A stretch of DNA of 64,000 nt, taken from contig QGON01000067.1 of NCBI GenBank assembly GCA_003660235.1, positions 104,451-168,450 of the forward strand, given 5' to 3'. This DNA is from a bacterium endosymbiont of Escarpia laminata (GTDB taxonomy: Bacteria; Pseudomonadota; Gammaproteobacteria; Chromatiales; Chromatiaceae). How positions within the stretch are numbered: position 1 is the stretch's first letter; every line of letters starts with the position of its first letter. Shown here one piece after another: positions 18,466 to 29,078 of the stretch. Below the pieces are notes generated by a model. That model was not told where the DNA came from. It did no database searches and saw only the letters and a program-made list of their open reading frames with translations. Made by a program: the position numbers and the translations under genes.

Positions 18466-18939
18466 TCAGTCTGTTTCATGTTTGGCAGAAAAAAAGAGGG
18501 CGTCGAAGATCATCAGTGCTACCCCGACAGTGATTGCAGAGTCGGCGATGTTGAATGCGGGCCAGTAGTGCTCCTGGTAGTGAAAGTGCAGAAAATCGAT
18601 GACGTGGCCAAAAAGCAAACGGTCAATGACATTTCCGATAGCACCGCCAACAATCAGTGAGAGGGCGACGGCGATGGTTTTTTCCGCAGGTTTCAGGCGC
18701 CAGATCCAACCGACCAACACTGCGGAGACCCCCAGCGCCAGGATGATAAAGAACCAGCGCTGCCATCCCCCCTGATCACTGAGAAAGCTGAACGCAGCCC
18801 CCTCGTTATACATCAGAGTGAGATCGAAGAACGGCAGCAGGGTTGACGGCTGATAGGCGGACAGCGCCGCCTCCGCCCACTGCTTGGTTGCCTGATCGAG
18901 CAGGAGGATGAGCAGTGAAAGCCAGAGCCAGCGTGGCAT
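18466..18939 (-). CDS. lspA: lipoprotein signal peptidase II
   Basis: LspA is the aspartic inner-membrane peptidase that removes signal peptides from diacylglyceryl-modified prolipoproteins. The 157-residue product has four membrane helices and the two conserved aspartate blocks GNVIDRL and FNIADSAI. The start MPRWLWLSLL at 18939 is seven bases after the ileS stop, with GAGGT inside the ileS end as its ribosome-binding site. The longer frame reading into ileS is spurious. It is the last gene of murJ-ribF-ileS-lspA; fkpB and ispH, which often follow in gammaproteobacteria, are absent here. Confidence 0.93.
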   Translation of the reverse strand: MPRWLWLSLLILLLDQATKQWAEAALSAYQPSTLLPFFDLTLMYNEGAAFSFLSDQGGWQRWFFIILALGVSAVLVGWIWRLKPAEKTIAVALSLIVGGAIGNVIDRLLFGHVIDFLHFHYQEHYWPAFNIADSAITVGVALMIFDALFFSAKHETD

Positions 18940-18946
18940 GGTGACC

Positions 18947-21775
18947 TCAGGCAAAGCGCCGGATCTCGCCTTTTCCGGCGACATTGGTGGCACAGCGGCT
19001 GCAGAGATCAGGATATTTCTTGTCCACCCCCACCTCTTCCCGATGGTGCCAGCAACGCACACACTTGGGCAGGTTAGAGGGTGTGGGTCTGACCCAGAGT
19101 CCATCGACTTCGGTCTCTATTGCATCGGTGGGTTTAGTTGTCAGAGGCAGAACCCGGGCCTCCGATGTGATCAAAACAAAACGCAGCTCTTCACCCAGAT
19201 CGTCGAGGGTTGCCCGCAATTCACCGTCGCAGTAGATCTCCACCTCTGCATCCAGGGCGGAACCGATCTTGCCGTCGGCGCGCAGGGACTCCAGCTGCTT
19301 TGATACCGCAGTGCGTACCGGAATCACCTGCTCCCAGAAGGCGCGGCCAAAACGGTCATCGCCATCCAGAGAGAAGAGTCCCGAATACCAGCTTTCGAGA
19401 AAGACGCTCTCACCACGTTTTCCCGGTATATGTAACCAGACCTCATCGGCGGTGTAGCTGAGAATCGGCGCCAGCCAGCGGGTCATCGCCTCAACGATGT
19501 GGTACATCGCAGTCTGGCAGGAGCGGCGCGGCAGACTGTTCGCTTGGGTGGTGTATTGCCGGTCCTTGATCACGTCGAGATAGAAACCGCCCATATCGGT
19601 GACGCAGAAGTTGAGCACCTTCTGGTAGATCAGGTGGAACTGATAGTGCTTGTAGGCTTCGATGATCTCCTGCTGCAGCTGCAGGGCGCGATCCACCGCC
19701 CAACGGTCGAGTTCGATCATCTCGCCCGGTGCTACCATGTTCTGCGCCGGCTCGAACCCGTTGAGGTTGCTGAGCAGGAAACGCGTGGTGTTGCGTATGC
19801 GGCGGTAGGCATCGGCGGTGCGCTTCAGGATCTCGTCCGAGACGGTCATCTCGTTGCGGTAGTCGGTGGCCGACACCCAGAGCCGGATGATGTCGGCGCC
19901 GAGGTTCTTGATCACCTTTTGTGGCGCCATCACGTTGCCCTTCGACTTGGCCATCTTCTCGCCCTTATCGTCGACAGTGAAGCCGTGGGTCAGCACCTGT
20001 TTGAAGGGGGCGCAGCCGTTCATCGCCACCGAGGTGAGCAGGGAAGACTGAAACCAGCCGCGGTGCTGGTCGGAGCCTTCGAGATAGAGATCCGCAGGGA
20101 AGCGCAGTTGCTCACGGGCCCGCAGTACGCACTGATGGGTCACTCCGGAATCAAACCAGACATCCAGTGAGTCGGTGATCTTGGTGTAGTCAGCGGCTTC
20201 GTCCCCCAGCAGCTCTTGGGCGTCGAGATCGAACCAGGCCTCAAAGCCCTTCTCCTCGACCCGATTTGCCACGGCTTTCACCAGTTCGGCGGAGTTGGGG
20301 TGCAGTTCGCTGGTCTCTTTATGGACGAAGAGGGTGATCGGCACACCCCAGGTGCGCTGGCGTGAGATGCACCAGTCCGGGCGGTTCTCCACCATGCCCT
20401 GGATGCGTGCCTTGCCCCAGTCGGGCAGCCATTCGACGCTGTCGATCTCACGCATTGCGGTCTGGCGCAGTCCGGCCTGGTCCATGCTGATGAACCACTG
20501 CGGGGTGGCGCGGAAAATAATCGGGGTTTTGTGGCGCCAGCAGTGCGGATAACTGTGGTTGAGGCGTTTCTCGCGCACCAGTGCGCCGCGTGTCTTGAGC
20601 ACATCGATCACTTTTTCGTTGGCGGAGAAGACGTGCTGGCCCGCGAACAGTTCGGTGCCCTCCACGAAACAGCCGTTGTTGCCCACTGGATTGTCCACCG
20701 GCAAGCCATAGCGGGCGCCGACCACATAGTCGTCGAGACCGTGACCGGGGGCGGTGTGCACAGCGCCGGTACCCGCCTCAAGGGTGACATGCTCGCCCAG
20801 AATCACCTGCACCTGACGGTCATAGAAGGGGTGTTGCAGTTTGAGTCCCTCGAAGGCATCGCCTTTGGCGTAGGCGATGACGTGATACTTCTCGATGCCG
20901 TAGCGGTCCATCACATCCTTCAGCATGGCGTCGGCAATCACCATGCGCTCTTTGCCGAGTGGACCGTCGCACTGCACCACTGCGTACTCCAGGCTCGGGT
21001 TGAGCGCCACTGCCTGGTTGGCGGGCAGGGTCCAGGGTGTAGTGGTCCAGATCACAAAATGCACCGGACCTTCGCCCAGCCCATCAGGCACATGGTGGCA
21101 GCGGTCGAACAGCGCCGGTTCTTCGAGTACACGAAAGCGCACGTCGATGGCAAAAGAGTCCTTGTCCTGGTACTCCACCTCTGCCTCAGCCAGCGCCGAG
21201 CCGCAGTCGGTACACCAGTGAACCGGCTTGGAACCTTTGTGCACATGGCCCTTCTCGACGATGCGGCCAAGAGAGCGGATGATATCCGCCTCGAACCCAT
21301 GGTCCATGGTGAGATAGGGATTCTCCCACTCACCGAGTACCCCCAGGCGTTTGAAATCGTTACGCTGATTCTCCACCTGCTTGGCGGCATATTGGCGACA
21401 TGCCTTGCGGAACTGACTGTTGGTCACTTTGGCGCCGGGTTTGCCGATCTTTTTCTCCACCTGGAGTTCAATAGGCAGACCGTGGCAGTCCCATCCCGGC
21501 ACATAAGGTGCGTCGAAACCGTCCAGCGTACGGCTCTTGATGATGATGTCCTTGAGGATCTTGTTGACCGCATGACCGATATGGATGTTGCCGTTGGCGT
21601 ATGGAGGTCCGTCGTGCAGGATGAACTTGGGACGTCCGGCGCACACCTCGCGGATCCTGGCGTAGAGATTGTTCTCCTCCCATTTTTTCAGCATCTCCGG
21701 CTCACGTTGGGCCAGATTGCCACGCATTGGAAAGTCAGTTTTGGGGAGGTTGAGGGTCTGCTTGTAGTCGCTCAC
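18947..21775 (-). CDS. ileS: isoleucyl-tRNA synthetase
   Basis: This class I aminoacyl-tRNA synthetase charges tRNA-Ile and hydrolyses mischarged valine in its editing domain. The product has 942 residues (E. coli 938). Visible motifs are the HIGH-type [12 protein letters not shown] near residue 58, the KMSKS-type KMAKSKGN near 600, the tryptophan-rich editing entry [12 protein letters not shown], and a C-terminal zinc site with CVRCWHH and CSRC. The start at 21775 is clear. It lies between ribF and lspA in the conserved order. The intervening gap to ribF contains REP copy C. Confidence 0.97.
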   Translation of the reverse strand: MSDYKQTLNLPKTDFPMRGNLAQREPEMLKKWEENNLYARIREVCAGRPKFILHDGPPYANGNIHIGHAVNKILKDIIIKSRTLDGFDAPYVPGWDCHGLPIELQVEKKIGKPGAKVTNSQFRKACRQYAAKQVENQRNDFKRLGVLGEWENPYLTMDHGFEADIIRSLGRIVEKGHVHKGSKPVHWCTDCGSALAEAEVEYQDKDSFAIDVRFRVLEEPALFDRCHHVPDGLGEGPVHFVIWTTTPWTLPANQAVALNPSLEYAVVQCDGPLGKERMVIADAMLKDVMDRYGIEKYHVIAYAKGDAFEGLKLQHPFYDRQVQVILGEHVTLEAGTGAVHTAPGHGLDDYVVGARYGLPVDNPVGNNGCFVEGTELFAGQHVFSANEKVIDVLKTRGALVREKRLNHSYPHCWRHKTPIIFRATPQWFISMDQAGLRQTAMREIDSVEWLPDWGKARIQGMVENRPDWCISRQRTWGVPITLFVHKETSELHPNSAELVKAVANRVEEKGFEAWFDLDAQELLGDEAADYTKITDSLDVWFDSGVTHQCVLRAREQLRFPADLYLEGSDQHRGWFQSSLLTSVAMNGCAPFKQVLTHGFTVDDKGEKMAKSKGNVMAPQKVIKNLGADIIRLWVSATDYRNEMTVSDEILKRTADAYRRIRNTTRFLLSNLNGFEPAQNMVAPGEMIELDRWAVDRALQLQQEIIEAYKHYQFHLIYQKVLNFCVTDMGGFYLDVIKDRQYTTQANSLPRRSCQTAMYHIVEAMTRWLAPILSYTADEVWLHIPGKRGESVFLESWYSGLFSLDGDDRFGRAFWEQVIPVRTAVSKQLESLRADGKIGSALDAEVEIYCDGELRATLDDLGEELRFVLITSEARVLPLTTKPTDAIETEVDGLWVRPTPSNLPKCVRCWHHREEVGVDKKYPDLCSRCATNVAGKGEIRRFA

Positions 21776-21880
21776 GGACTGTTGCCTGTGGTGGATTTCA
21801 ACAAAAGTGGGCTATTGAACCGCAAACCGGCGCAATGCGCAAAGTATCTTGTCGTTATAGAGGGTCTCGAAGCAGAATGG

Positions 21881-21952
21881 AGGCTGGATCAAGCGCAGCG
21901 GATCCAGCATCAGTGCATTTGCCTGATCCGCTCCGCTTGATCCGGCCTGCAG
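21881..21952. repeat. REP-like bimodular palindrome, copy C
   Basis: The left module is CTGGATC-aagcgcagcg-GATCCAG. The right module, in reverse, is CTGATC-cgctccgctt-GATCCGG. The stems differ from copies E and F in compensated positions while the loop core is kept. It lies in the 187-base gap between ribF and ileS. Confidence 0.75.
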
Positions 21953-21962
21953 GTTATTCGCG

Positions 21963-22892
21963 CTAAATCCCAAGCTCAATTCGCGCCGCCGCTGCATCGT
22001 GCAGAATCTGTCTGCGCAGATCCTCGAATGAGTCGAATTTCTTTTCGTCGCGTAGTTTGTGTACAAACTCCACCTGAACATGCTCACCGTAGACTGAGCG
22101 ATCGAAGTCGAACAGGTGGGTCTCCAGCAGATAACGGGTGTCTCCCTTCACCGTGGGACGCGTACCTATGTTGGCCACGCCGGGCAGTGGCTGTTTGTCC
22201 AGACCCCGGACCTTGACGGCGTAGACGCCGCGTAGCGGGCTGACACGGCGATGCAGGTTCACATTCATGGTGGGAAAGCCGATAGTGCGTCCGCGTTCGT
22301 CTCCGTGAGCCACGCGGCCACAGATGCGATAGGGACGCCCCAGGCACAACTCTGCCGCCTGCAGGTTGCCCTCGGTGAGCAGTTGCCGGATGCGGGTGCT
22401 GCTGACGCGATCGGCATTCAGCTTGAAGGTGTTCATGTTTTCCACCTCGAATCCGTGCTGACTTCCCATGGACTGCAGCAGATGGAAGTCGCCCTCCCGT
22501 CCCATGCCGAAACGGAAATCGTCGCCCACCGACAGGAAGCGGGCATCGAGACCGCTGAGCAGCAACTTTTCAACAAAGGCAACGGCTGGCATCGACGCCA
22601 TCTTCTTGCCGAATTCCAGGATCACGACCCGCTCGATGCCGATATCCTTCATCGCCTGCAGTTTTTCCCGCATGCGGGTGAGCCGGGCAGGCGCGCCGTC
22701 AGGTTGAAAAAACTCGCGGGGTTGGGGCTCAAAAGTCACTACTGTGGCGGGCAGGCCGAATTCGCGCCCTTTTTCGAGCAGATGCTGAAAAACTGACTGA
22801 TGGCCCAGGTGTACGCCATCGAAATTGCCGATGGTGGCCACGCAGCCCCGGTGTTCTGGTCGCAAATTGTGTAAGCCGCGAATGACTTGCAT
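21963..22892 (-). CDS. ribF: bifunctional riboflavin kinase / FAD synthetase
   Basis: RibF phosphorylates riboflavin to FMN and then adenylylates it to FAD. The 309-residue length is standard for the bifunctional enzyme (E. coli 313). The N-terminal adenylyltransferase motif GNFDGVHLGHQ (residues 22-32), the TXR-like STRIRQLL and the C-terminal flavokinase signature GRTIGFPTMNV are all present. It lies between murJ and ileS, as in Pseudomonas. The gap to murJ upstream holds a composite repeat, so read-through from murJ is uncertain. Confidence 0.95.
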   Translation of the reverse strand: MQVIRGLHNLRPEHRGCVATIGNFDGVHLGHQSVFQHLLEKGREFGLPATVVTFEPQPREFFQPDGAPARLTRMREKLQAMKDIGIERVVILEFGKKMASMPAVAFVEKLLLSGLDARFLSVGDDFRFGMGREGDFHLLQSMGSQHGFEVENMNTFKLNADRVSSTRIRQLLTEGNLQAAELCLGRPYRICGRVAHGDERGRTIGFPTMNVNLHRRVSPLRGVYAVKVRGLDKQPLPGVANIGTRPTVKGDTRYLLETHLFDFDRSVYGEHVQVEFVHKLRDEKKFDSFEDLRRQILHDAAAARIELGI

Positions 22893-22937
22893 AAAAAACC
22901 GCCTTGTTTGAAGCGATTCATTATAAGGGATGAGTAA

Positions 22938-23129
22938 AAAGGTTAAAGGTTAAAGGTGGCCGTGCTTCATCGTTACAGTCGTTGGAAGGATGTAGGCAGG
23001 TTCAAGCGTAGCGGATCGGGCCTACATACATTCGGGGTGGAAAAAGTGCTTGCATCCGGTAGCACCGAACACATACTTGTGTCACCTGTCACCTGTCACC
23101 TGTCACCTGTCACCTGTCACCTGTCACCT
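22938..23129. repeat. composite element D: inverted heptamer arrays around a REP-like palindrome
   Basis: The left end has three AAAGGTN heptamers (22938-22958), followed by GGCCGTGC. A REP palindrome lies in the middle (22991-23026; TGTAGGC...GCCTACA with loop aagcgtagcg). The right end is seven perfect GTCACCT units (23081-23129), the inverse complement of the AGGTNAN pattern. The element fills the ribF-murJ gap and ends five bases before the murJ stop codon. Its left flank resembles element E at 34573-34816. Confidence 0.75.
23081..23129. repeat. heptanucleotide tandem array GTCACCT x7
   Basis: Seven perfect consecutive GTCACCT units form the right terminus of composite element D. Perfect identity suggests recent slippage or expansion. 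Confidence 0.95.
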
Positions 23130-23133
23130 TAAC

Positions 23134-24669
23134 TTACGCGGAACGAAAATGGCGCAGCCTGACTCCGGAAGAGATGAGGACGAAAAAGTAGACGCAGGCA
23201 CCAAGTATGATCCAAAACGTAAGGTGGAGGATGCGTTCCCAGGTGCCGAGTAGCAGCCAGGCGTCAGTGTCACCGCTGCCCCAGATGAGCAGAGCCCCCA
23301 TTGCTGCTGCTGCTGCCCCTGTGCGCAGCCAGATAAGCTTCCACCCAGGGCTTGGTTGATAGATATGCTCTTTTCTCAGCCAGTGGTAGAGCAGGTAGGC
23401 ATTGAGGATCGATGACAGAGTCGTAGCCAGGGCAAGGCCTGCATGGGCCAGAGGAAATACTAAAATAATATTGAAAGCCATGTTGGCGAACATGGCGATG
23501 ATGCCGACGCGTACCGGCGTTCGGGTATCCTGTCTGGCGTAGAAGCCAGGTGCCAGAATCTTGATCAGAATGATGGCCATCAGGCCGGGGGCATAGGCCA
23601 TCAGACTCCGGGACGACATGACGACATCGTTGGTAGTGAAGGCTTCGGAGTGGAACAGGGTGATCAACATCGGGCTTGCCAGCAGCAGCAGCCCTACAGC
23701 TGCGGGAATGCCCAGCAACACGGTGACGCGCAGGGCCCAGTCCAGGGTGCTGGAAAATTCCTCGGGTGATTTTTCAGAGTGTTTGCGCGACAGGTTGGGC
23801 AGGATCACGGTGCCGAGGGCAACGCCGAGAAGGCCTACCGGAAACTCCATCAGGCGGTCAGAGTAGTAGAGCCAGGAGATGCTGCCGCTAACCAGGAAAG
23901 AGGCGATGAGCGTATCCAGCAGCAGGTTCAACTGGCTTACAGAGACGCCAAACAGGGCGGGAATCATCAGTCGCAGGACGCGGATTACGCCCTTGTCCCG
24001 GAAGGCCACCTTGGGTTTCGGAATCAGGTTTAACTGGTAGAGAAAAGGAAACTGAAATATGAACTGCACGCCACCGGCGATGAGAACGCCCCAGGCCAGC
24101 GCCATCACCGGCTCTTCCATGCGTGGCGAAAGCAAGAGTGCACAGCCGATCAACGATATATTAAGCAGCACGGGGGTGAAGGCCGGCACGCCAAAGCGGT
24201 TGTGTGCGTTCAGGATGCCGCCGGCGAAAGCAGTGAGAGAGATGAAGAAGAGATAGGGGAAGGTGAGGTGCAGCATCTCCACCGCCAGCTCATACTTGTC
24301 CTCATTCTCACCGATGAAGCCTGGTGCGAAGATCATCACCAATAGTGGTGCCGCGATCACGCCGATGGTGGTCGTCAACAGCAGCACCATGCCCAAGGTG
24401 CCAGCCATCTTGTCGACAAACTCCTTCAGTTCCGCAAAGGAGCGTTGGCTGCGGTACTCCGTCAATACCGGGACAAAGGCCAGTGAAAATGCCCCCTCGG
24501 CGAACAGGCGACGCATGAAGTTCGGAATCTTGAAAGCGACGAAGAAGGCATCCGTGGCGGCGTCGGCGCCGAACAGGCGCGCCAATACCAGATCTCGCAC
24601 AAACCCGAGGATGCGGGAGAGCATGGTATTTGAGCCGACAGTGGCAAAGGGTTTGAGGAAAGAAGCCAG
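23134..24669 (-). CDS. murJ: lipid II flippase MurJ, probable CTG start
   Basis: MurJ (MviN) flips lipid II across the inner membrane for peptidoglycan synthesis. It is a polytopic protein with about 14 helices; MLSRILGFVRDLVLARLFGA is typical of its N-terminus. The first ATG (24624) would remove conserved residues and has no ribosome-binding site. The coherent family sequence continues upstream (LKPFATVGSNT) to a CTG at 24669-24667, with AAGGA seven bases before it. That start gives 511 residues, the length of E. coli MurJ. No ATG, GTG or TTG occurs between that CTG and the in-frame stop further upstream. It is divergent from rpsT. Confidence 0.85.
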   Translation of the reverse strand: MASFLKPFATVGSNTMLSRILGFVRDLVLARLFGADAATDAFFVAFKIPNFMRRLFAEGAFSLAFVPVLTEYRSQRSFAELKEFVDKMAGTLGMVLLLTTTIGVIAAPLLVMIFAPGFIGENEDKYELAVEMLHLTFPYLFFISLTAFAGGILNAHNRFGVPAFTPVLLNISLIGCALLLSPRMEEPVMALAWGVLIAGGVQFIFQFPFLYQLNLIPKPKVAFRDKGVIRVLRLMIPALFGVSVSQLNLLLDTLIASFLVSGSISWLYYSDRLMEFPVGLLGVALGTVILPNLSRKHSEKSPEEFSSTLDWALRVTVLLGIPAAVGLLLLASPMLITLFHSEAFTTNDVVMSSRSLMAYAPGLMAIILIKILAPGFYARQDTRTPVRVGIIAMFANMAFNIILVFPLAHAGLALATTLSSILNAYLLYHWLRKEHIYQPSPGWKLIWLRTGAAAAAMGALLIWGSGDTDAWLLLGTWERILHLTFWIILGACVYFFVLISSGVRLRHFRSA

Positions 24670-24778
24670 TGAACTGTCCTTGATTCGTTGTTGTACTTAT
24701 TATAACTACAGAGTATAAGCCCATTTCATTGCAGGATAGTGAAAAAATCGGCAGTTTTTCAGAAGTCGTAGAGAAGGG

Positions 24779-24807
24779 TTGACATTGGCTGGATTATTGC
24801 GCAACAT
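24779..24807 (+). promoter_or_regulatory. probable sigma-70 promoter of rpsT
   Basis: A perfect TTGACA (24779-24784) is followed, 17 bases on, by CAACAT (24802-24807). The inferred start of transcription is near 24814, leaving a leader of about 34 bases before the TTG start codon. Confidence 0.5.
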
Positions 24808-24847
24808 ATGCGCCCTTCCGATTTTGTGAATGTTCAGGAGTCAAAAG

Positions 24848-25108
24848 TTGGCCAATTCAGCCCAAGCCCGTAAGCGCGCACGTCAAGCCGACAAGCGCCA
24901 TCTGCACAACCAGTCCCGCCGCAGCACCATGCGCACCCACGTCAAAAGGGTTGTGAGCCTGATCGAAGCGGGCAACAAGGAGGGCGCTGCGGAGGCCTTC
25001 AAGAGTGCTGTGCCTGTGATTGATCGCAGTGCCAATGAGGGCATGATCCACAAGAACAAGGCTGCGCGTCATAAGAGCCGTCTGAATGCTCAGATCAAGG
25101 CGTTGTAA
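24848..25108 (+). CDS. rpsT: 30S ribosomal protein S20
   Basis: S20 is a small helical protein that binds 16S rRNA early in 30S assembly. The 86-residue lysine/arginine-rich product ([18 protein letters not shown]...) begins at the TTG at 24848, with AGGAG seven bases upstream. E. coli rpsT also uses UUG, which contributes to its translational autoregulation. The longer frame from 24830 has no ribosome-binding site and adds a non-family extension. It is divergent from murJ and closed by an intrinsic terminator. Confidence 0.95.
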   Translation: MANSAQARKRARQADKRHLHNQSRRSTMRTHVKRVVSLIEAGNKEGAAEAFKSAVPVIDRSANEGMIHKNKAARHKSRLNAQIKAL

Positions 25109-25130
25109 GTCGTAATCGACTGCTCCTGTA

Positions 25131-25157
25131 AAAAAACCGGCAGAAGCCGGTTTTTTT
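25131..25157 (+). terminator. intrinsic terminator of rpsT
   Basis: The stem AACCGGC-aga-(a)GCCGGTT, with a run of A before and seven T after, lies 22 bases beyond the stop codon. The A-run upstream would also let it act on the opposite strand. Confidence 0.9.
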
Positions 25158-25200
25158 ATGTCTGATTCTCTTGATCTGGATGTTGATATCCCCAGCTTGG

Positions 25201-25285
25201 GTAGGTTGGGTTAGGCCGTCTTTTTGGCCGTAACCCAACAACATGCGTCATTATTGTCGTGTTACGCTACGCTAACATGACCTAC
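25201..25285. repeat. extragenic palindrome with GTAGGT...ACCTAC ends
   Basis: A hairpin GTTGGGTTAGGCC-gtcttttt-GGCCGTAACCCAAC occupies the left half. The right half, read on the minus strand, is ATGTTA-gcgtagcg-TAACA. The outer ends are inverted (GTAGGT/ACCTAC). It is a different stem family from the REP copies but has the same GCGTAGCG loop. It lies between rpsT and the convergent proB. Confidence 0.6.
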
Positions 25286-25380
25286 TGTTTTTTTGTGTTA
25301 AGGTGGTTGGCAAGTCTTTGACAATACGAACATTATTGCCTTAAGTAAGTGCTATTTATGTCTGTCGGTTTTATTGACAC

Positions 25381-26505
25381 TCAAAGCAGCACAAGATTAT
25401 CCCGGTGGATCAACTCCGCCTCATCCACATAACCCAGTATCTCCTCGATCCGGCTGCTCGGCTGCCCCATGATGCGCTGGGCCTCCTGGGCATTATAATT
25501 GGCAAGTCCACGGGCCACTTCACAACCTGAACTATCGAGACAGACTACCGCTTCGCCGCGGGCAAATTCACCGCTGACATCCGTTACGCCCACTGCCAGC
25601 AGGCTGCTGCCCTGCTCCTGTAGCACGCGCACTGCGCCGTCATCCAGCGTGAGGTGGCCTCGTGCCTGTAGTTGACCTGCAAGCCAGCGTTTACGGGCAG
25701 CCTGAGGCTCCTGAACGGGTTTCAGCAGGGTGCCTATCTCTTTGCCCTGGGCTATGTCCGCCAACACCCCCGGTCTGGCGCCGGGAGCGATGATGGTGCC
25801 GGTGCCCGAGCGGGCGGCCAGGCGGGCGGCCCGTACCTTTGTGACCATGCCGCCCAGGCCGAGACCGCTCGCGCTGCCACCGGCCACCTCGTCAAGCTGA
25901 GGATTGTCCACCCGGGTTTCATTGATCAGAGTGGCTTTGGGATTGAAGCGGGGGTCGACATCGAACAATCCCTCCTGATCGGTGAGCAGTAGCAGCAGAT
26001 CCGCCTCTATCAGGTTTGCCACCAAGGCTGCCAGGGTGTCATTGTCACCAAAGCGAAGTTCTTCGGTGGCCACGGTGTCATTTTCATTGACCACCGGCAC
26101 CACGCCCAGTTCCACAAGGGTGCGTAGAGTGCTGCGGGCGTTGAGATAACGGGGGCGGTCAGCGAGATCGTCGCGAGTAAGCAGGACTTGGGCAGTGTGC
26201 AGGCCATGTTTTTGAAAACAGGTCTCGTAGGCGCGTATCAGCCCCATCTGGCCGATGGCAGCCGCCGCCTGTAGTTCGTTGAGGTTGTGCGGGCGGCGTC
26301 TCCACCCCATGCGGCTCATGCCCTCGGCGACGGCGCCTGAGGAGACCAGTACGATCTCGTGGCCGGCTTGCCGGAGCTGTGCCATCTGCTCCACCCAGGG
26401 TGACAGGGTCTCCTGCGATAGGCCCTTGCCGCCGGAGGTCAGCAGGGCGCTGCCGATCTTGATGACCCAGCGTTTGGTAGTGGGGATCGAGTCGCGTGAA
26501 ATCAT
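25381..26505 (-). CDS. proB: glutamate 5-kinase
   Basis: ProB phosphorylates glutamate in the first step of proline synthesis. The 374-residue protein has the amino-acid-kinase domain ([14 protein letters not shown] near the start; [21 protein letters not shown] around 140-160; [21 protein letters not shown] around 215-235) followed by a C-terminal PUA domain (about 275-350), the arrangement of E. coli ProB (367 residues). It follows obgE by ten bases in the conserved rplU-rpmA-obgE-proB unit, so it is probably co-transcribed with obgE. Confidence 0.96.
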   Translation of the reverse strand: MISRDSIPTTKRWVIKIGSALLTSGGKGLSQETLSPWVEQMAQLRQAGHEIVLVSSGAVAEGMSRMGWRRRPHNLNELQAAAAIGQMGLIRAYETCFQKHGLHTAQVLLTRDDLADRPRYLNARSTLRTLVELGVVPVVNENDTVATEELRFGDNDTLAALVANLIEADLLLLLTDQEGLFDVDPRFNPKATLINETRVDNPQLDEVAGGSASGLGLGGMVTKVRAARLAARSGTGTIIAPGARPGVLADIAQGKEIGTLLKPVQEPQAARKRWLAGQLQARGHLTLDDGAVRVLQEQGSSLLAVGVTDVSGEFARGEAVVCLDSSGCEVARGLANYNAQEAQRIMGQPSSRIEEILGYVDEAELIHRDNLVLL

Positions 26506-26515
26506 GGTTTCCCCG

Positions 26516-27589
<1,074 letters not shown>

Positions 27590-27620
27590 CTATTGTGGGT
27601 CTCTGGAGAGATGTTCTGTT

Positions 27621-27692
27621 AGGGGCCGGAGTCAAACCGTTCAACTCTATTATCAACTGCTGACAGCTTTGCCCGGTTTGACTCCGGCCCCT
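27621..27692. repeat. long perfect inverted repeat GGGGCCGGAGTC...GACTCCGGCCCC
   Basis: The 19-bp arms (27621-27639 and 27674-27692) are perfectly complementary, with a 34-base loop, in the rpmA-obgE gap. The arm begins GGGGCCGGAG, like the shorter hairpin at 29972-30001, so the two may be one repeat family. It could also attenuate read-through into obgE. Confidence 0.8.
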
Positions 27693-27728
27693 GCAAGCAT
27701 TTTGCAGATATGTTTAGGAGCCACAAAG

Positions 27729-27753
27729 CAAAAAGCCCCGTCAAAGACGAGGC
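27729..27753 (-). terminator. intrinsic terminator of the rplU-rpmA unit
   Basis: On the minus strand the stem GCCTCGTC-ttt-GACGGGGC is followed by a run of T, 27 bases past the rpmA stop codon. It implies that obgE-proB are at least partly transcribed separately. Confidence 0.75.
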
Positions 27754-27779
27754 CCTTGCTGATCCGGTCAGAGGCTGGC

Positions 27780-28037
27780 TCAGTCAGTGACCACGCTCAC
27801 GTACTGACGGTTGCGCGGGCCTTTTATCTCAAAAAGAACCTTGCCGTCAGCTTTGGCGAACAGGGTGTGATCCTTGCCGACGCCTACGTTGACGCCGTTG
27901 TGGACGCGGGTACCGCGCTGGCGCACGATGATGCTGCCGGCGCTGATGGCTTCACCGCCGAAGATCTTGACGCCAAGGCGTTTGGATTCTGAATCGCGGC
28001 CGTTACGTGTACTGCCGCCTGCTTTTTTATGTGCCAT
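27780..28037 (-). CDS. rpmA: 50S ribosomal protein L27
   Basis: L27 reaches into the peptidyl-transferase centre and stabilises tRNA. The 85-residue product starts [20 protein letters not shown], the standard family N-terminus without a cleaved leader, and continues with [20 protein letters not shown]. It is 12 bases downstream of rplU and followed by an intrinsic terminator. Confidence 0.98.
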   Translation of the reverse strand: MAHKKAGGSTRNGRDSESKRLGVKIFGGEAISAGSIIVRQRGTRVHNGVNVGVGKDHTLFAKADGKVLFEIKGPRNRQYVSVVTD

Positions 28038-28049
28038 TTTGTTCTCTCC

Positions 28050-28364
28050 TCAGCTCGCGCTGATACCGGTCACCTGCAGTTCGGTGTACCACTGACGATG
28101 CCCCTGACGCTTCATGTGATGTTTGCGACGACGGAACTTGATGATTTTCACTTTTTTACCGCGACCGTGGGATTTTACGGTGGCCGTTACCTTGCCGCCA
28201 TCGACATAAGGTGTGCCGACCTTGATATCTTCACCGTCAGCAACCATCAAAACTTTATCCAGTTCGACAGAAGCACCTTCTTCCACGTTCAGCTTCTCCA
28301 CCTTGACGGTGTCGCCTTCCGAGACGCGATACTGCTTGCCGCCGGTTTGAATTACCGCATACAT
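28050..28364 (-). CDS. rplU: 50S ribosomal protein L21
   Basis: L21 is a 23S rRNA-binding protein of the large subunit. The 104-residue product begins [18 protein letters not shown] and carries the family signature [19 protein letters not shown]. It is the first gene of rplU-rpmA. Its promoter must lie in the 90-base gap to coaE. Confidence 0.98.
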   Translation of the reverse strand: MYAVIQTGGKQYRVSEGDTVKVEKLNVEEGASVELDKVLMVADGEDIKVGTPYVDGGKVTATVKSHGRGKKVKIIKFRRRKHHMKRQGHRQWYTELQVTGISAS

Positions 28365-28454
28365 AGCCTATCCCCAAGAAAACCTGTTGATCCTAAATGC
28401 GGGAGGGACCCCACACGGAAAGAGGCGGGATTCTACCCATAACAGGAGACAAGG

Positions 28455-29078
28455 TCAACCGGAGATTAGCCGCCGCTCTGCCATGCTGAGGTAACGCCGG
28501 TGCAGCTGTTCGACGGTTTTTTCGAGCGTCTTGAGTCCCCCGTCGTTGCTGATGACATCATCTGCCGCCGCAAGGCGGGATTGGCGATCGACCTGCACGG
28601 CGATGATTTGCTCGATTTGCGTTTTTTTCAGTCCGTCGCGCTGCTGCACCCGCTCTATCTGATGATCCTCAGGAATATCCACCACCAGAATGCGGTCGGC
28701 CAGGCTATTCTGGCCCGACTCCAACAGTAGTGGGATGACCAGCACGGCATAGGGTGTGTCGAGTTGCCCCAGGCGAAGCTGCATCTCGCTGCGGATGCGG
28801 GGATGCAGGATCTGTTGCAGTTGAAGGCGTTTGGCGCTGTTTTCGAAGACGATGCCGCGCATTCTGTCACGGTCGAGTCCACCCATCGGGGTGATAACGG
28901 CGGCGCCGAATCTCTCCCGGATCTCATCCAGTGCCGGCGCGCCGGGGTCCACCTGTTCCCGGGCGATCAGATCCGCGTCAATGACCGGGACCCCCAGCCT
29001 TTCAAAGTGCCGGGAGACGGTGGACTTACCGCTACCGATGCCGCCGGTGAGGGCGACGACTAAAGCAGGCCTGCCCAT
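28455..29078 (-). CDS. coaE: dephospho-CoA kinase
   Basis: CoaE phosphorylates the 3' hydroxyl of dephospho-CoA, the last step of CoA synthesis. The 207-residue product has the P-loop LTGGIGSGKST (residues 10-20), DADLIAREQV and an LID region, the usual size (E. coli 206). Its start overlaps the end of pilD by 19 bases, the arrangement seen in Pseudomonas pilB-pilC-pilD-coaE, so translation is probably coupled to the pilus genes. Confidence 0.95.
   Translation of the reverse strand: MGRPALVVALTGGIGSGKSTVSRHFERLGVPVIDADLIAREQVDPGAPALDEIRERFGAAVITPMGGLDRDRMRGIVFENSAKRLQLQQILHPRIRSEMQLRLGQLDTPYAVLVIPLLLESGQNSLADRILVVDIPEDHQIERVQQRDGLKKTQIEQIIAVQVDRQSRLAAADDVISNDGGLKTLEKTVEQLHRRYLSMAERRLISG

Noticed and set aside
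19499..20170. Long plus-strand open frame opposite ileS
   Set aside because: It is the antisense of a complete isoleucyl-tRNA synthetase; composition follows the complementary codons and there is no ribosome-binding site.
24622..24669. Frameshift at the 5' end of murJ
   Set aside because: First suspected because the conserved N-terminus seemed out of frame with the ATG; rereading the run AAACCC shows it is in frame and only the start codon is unusual.
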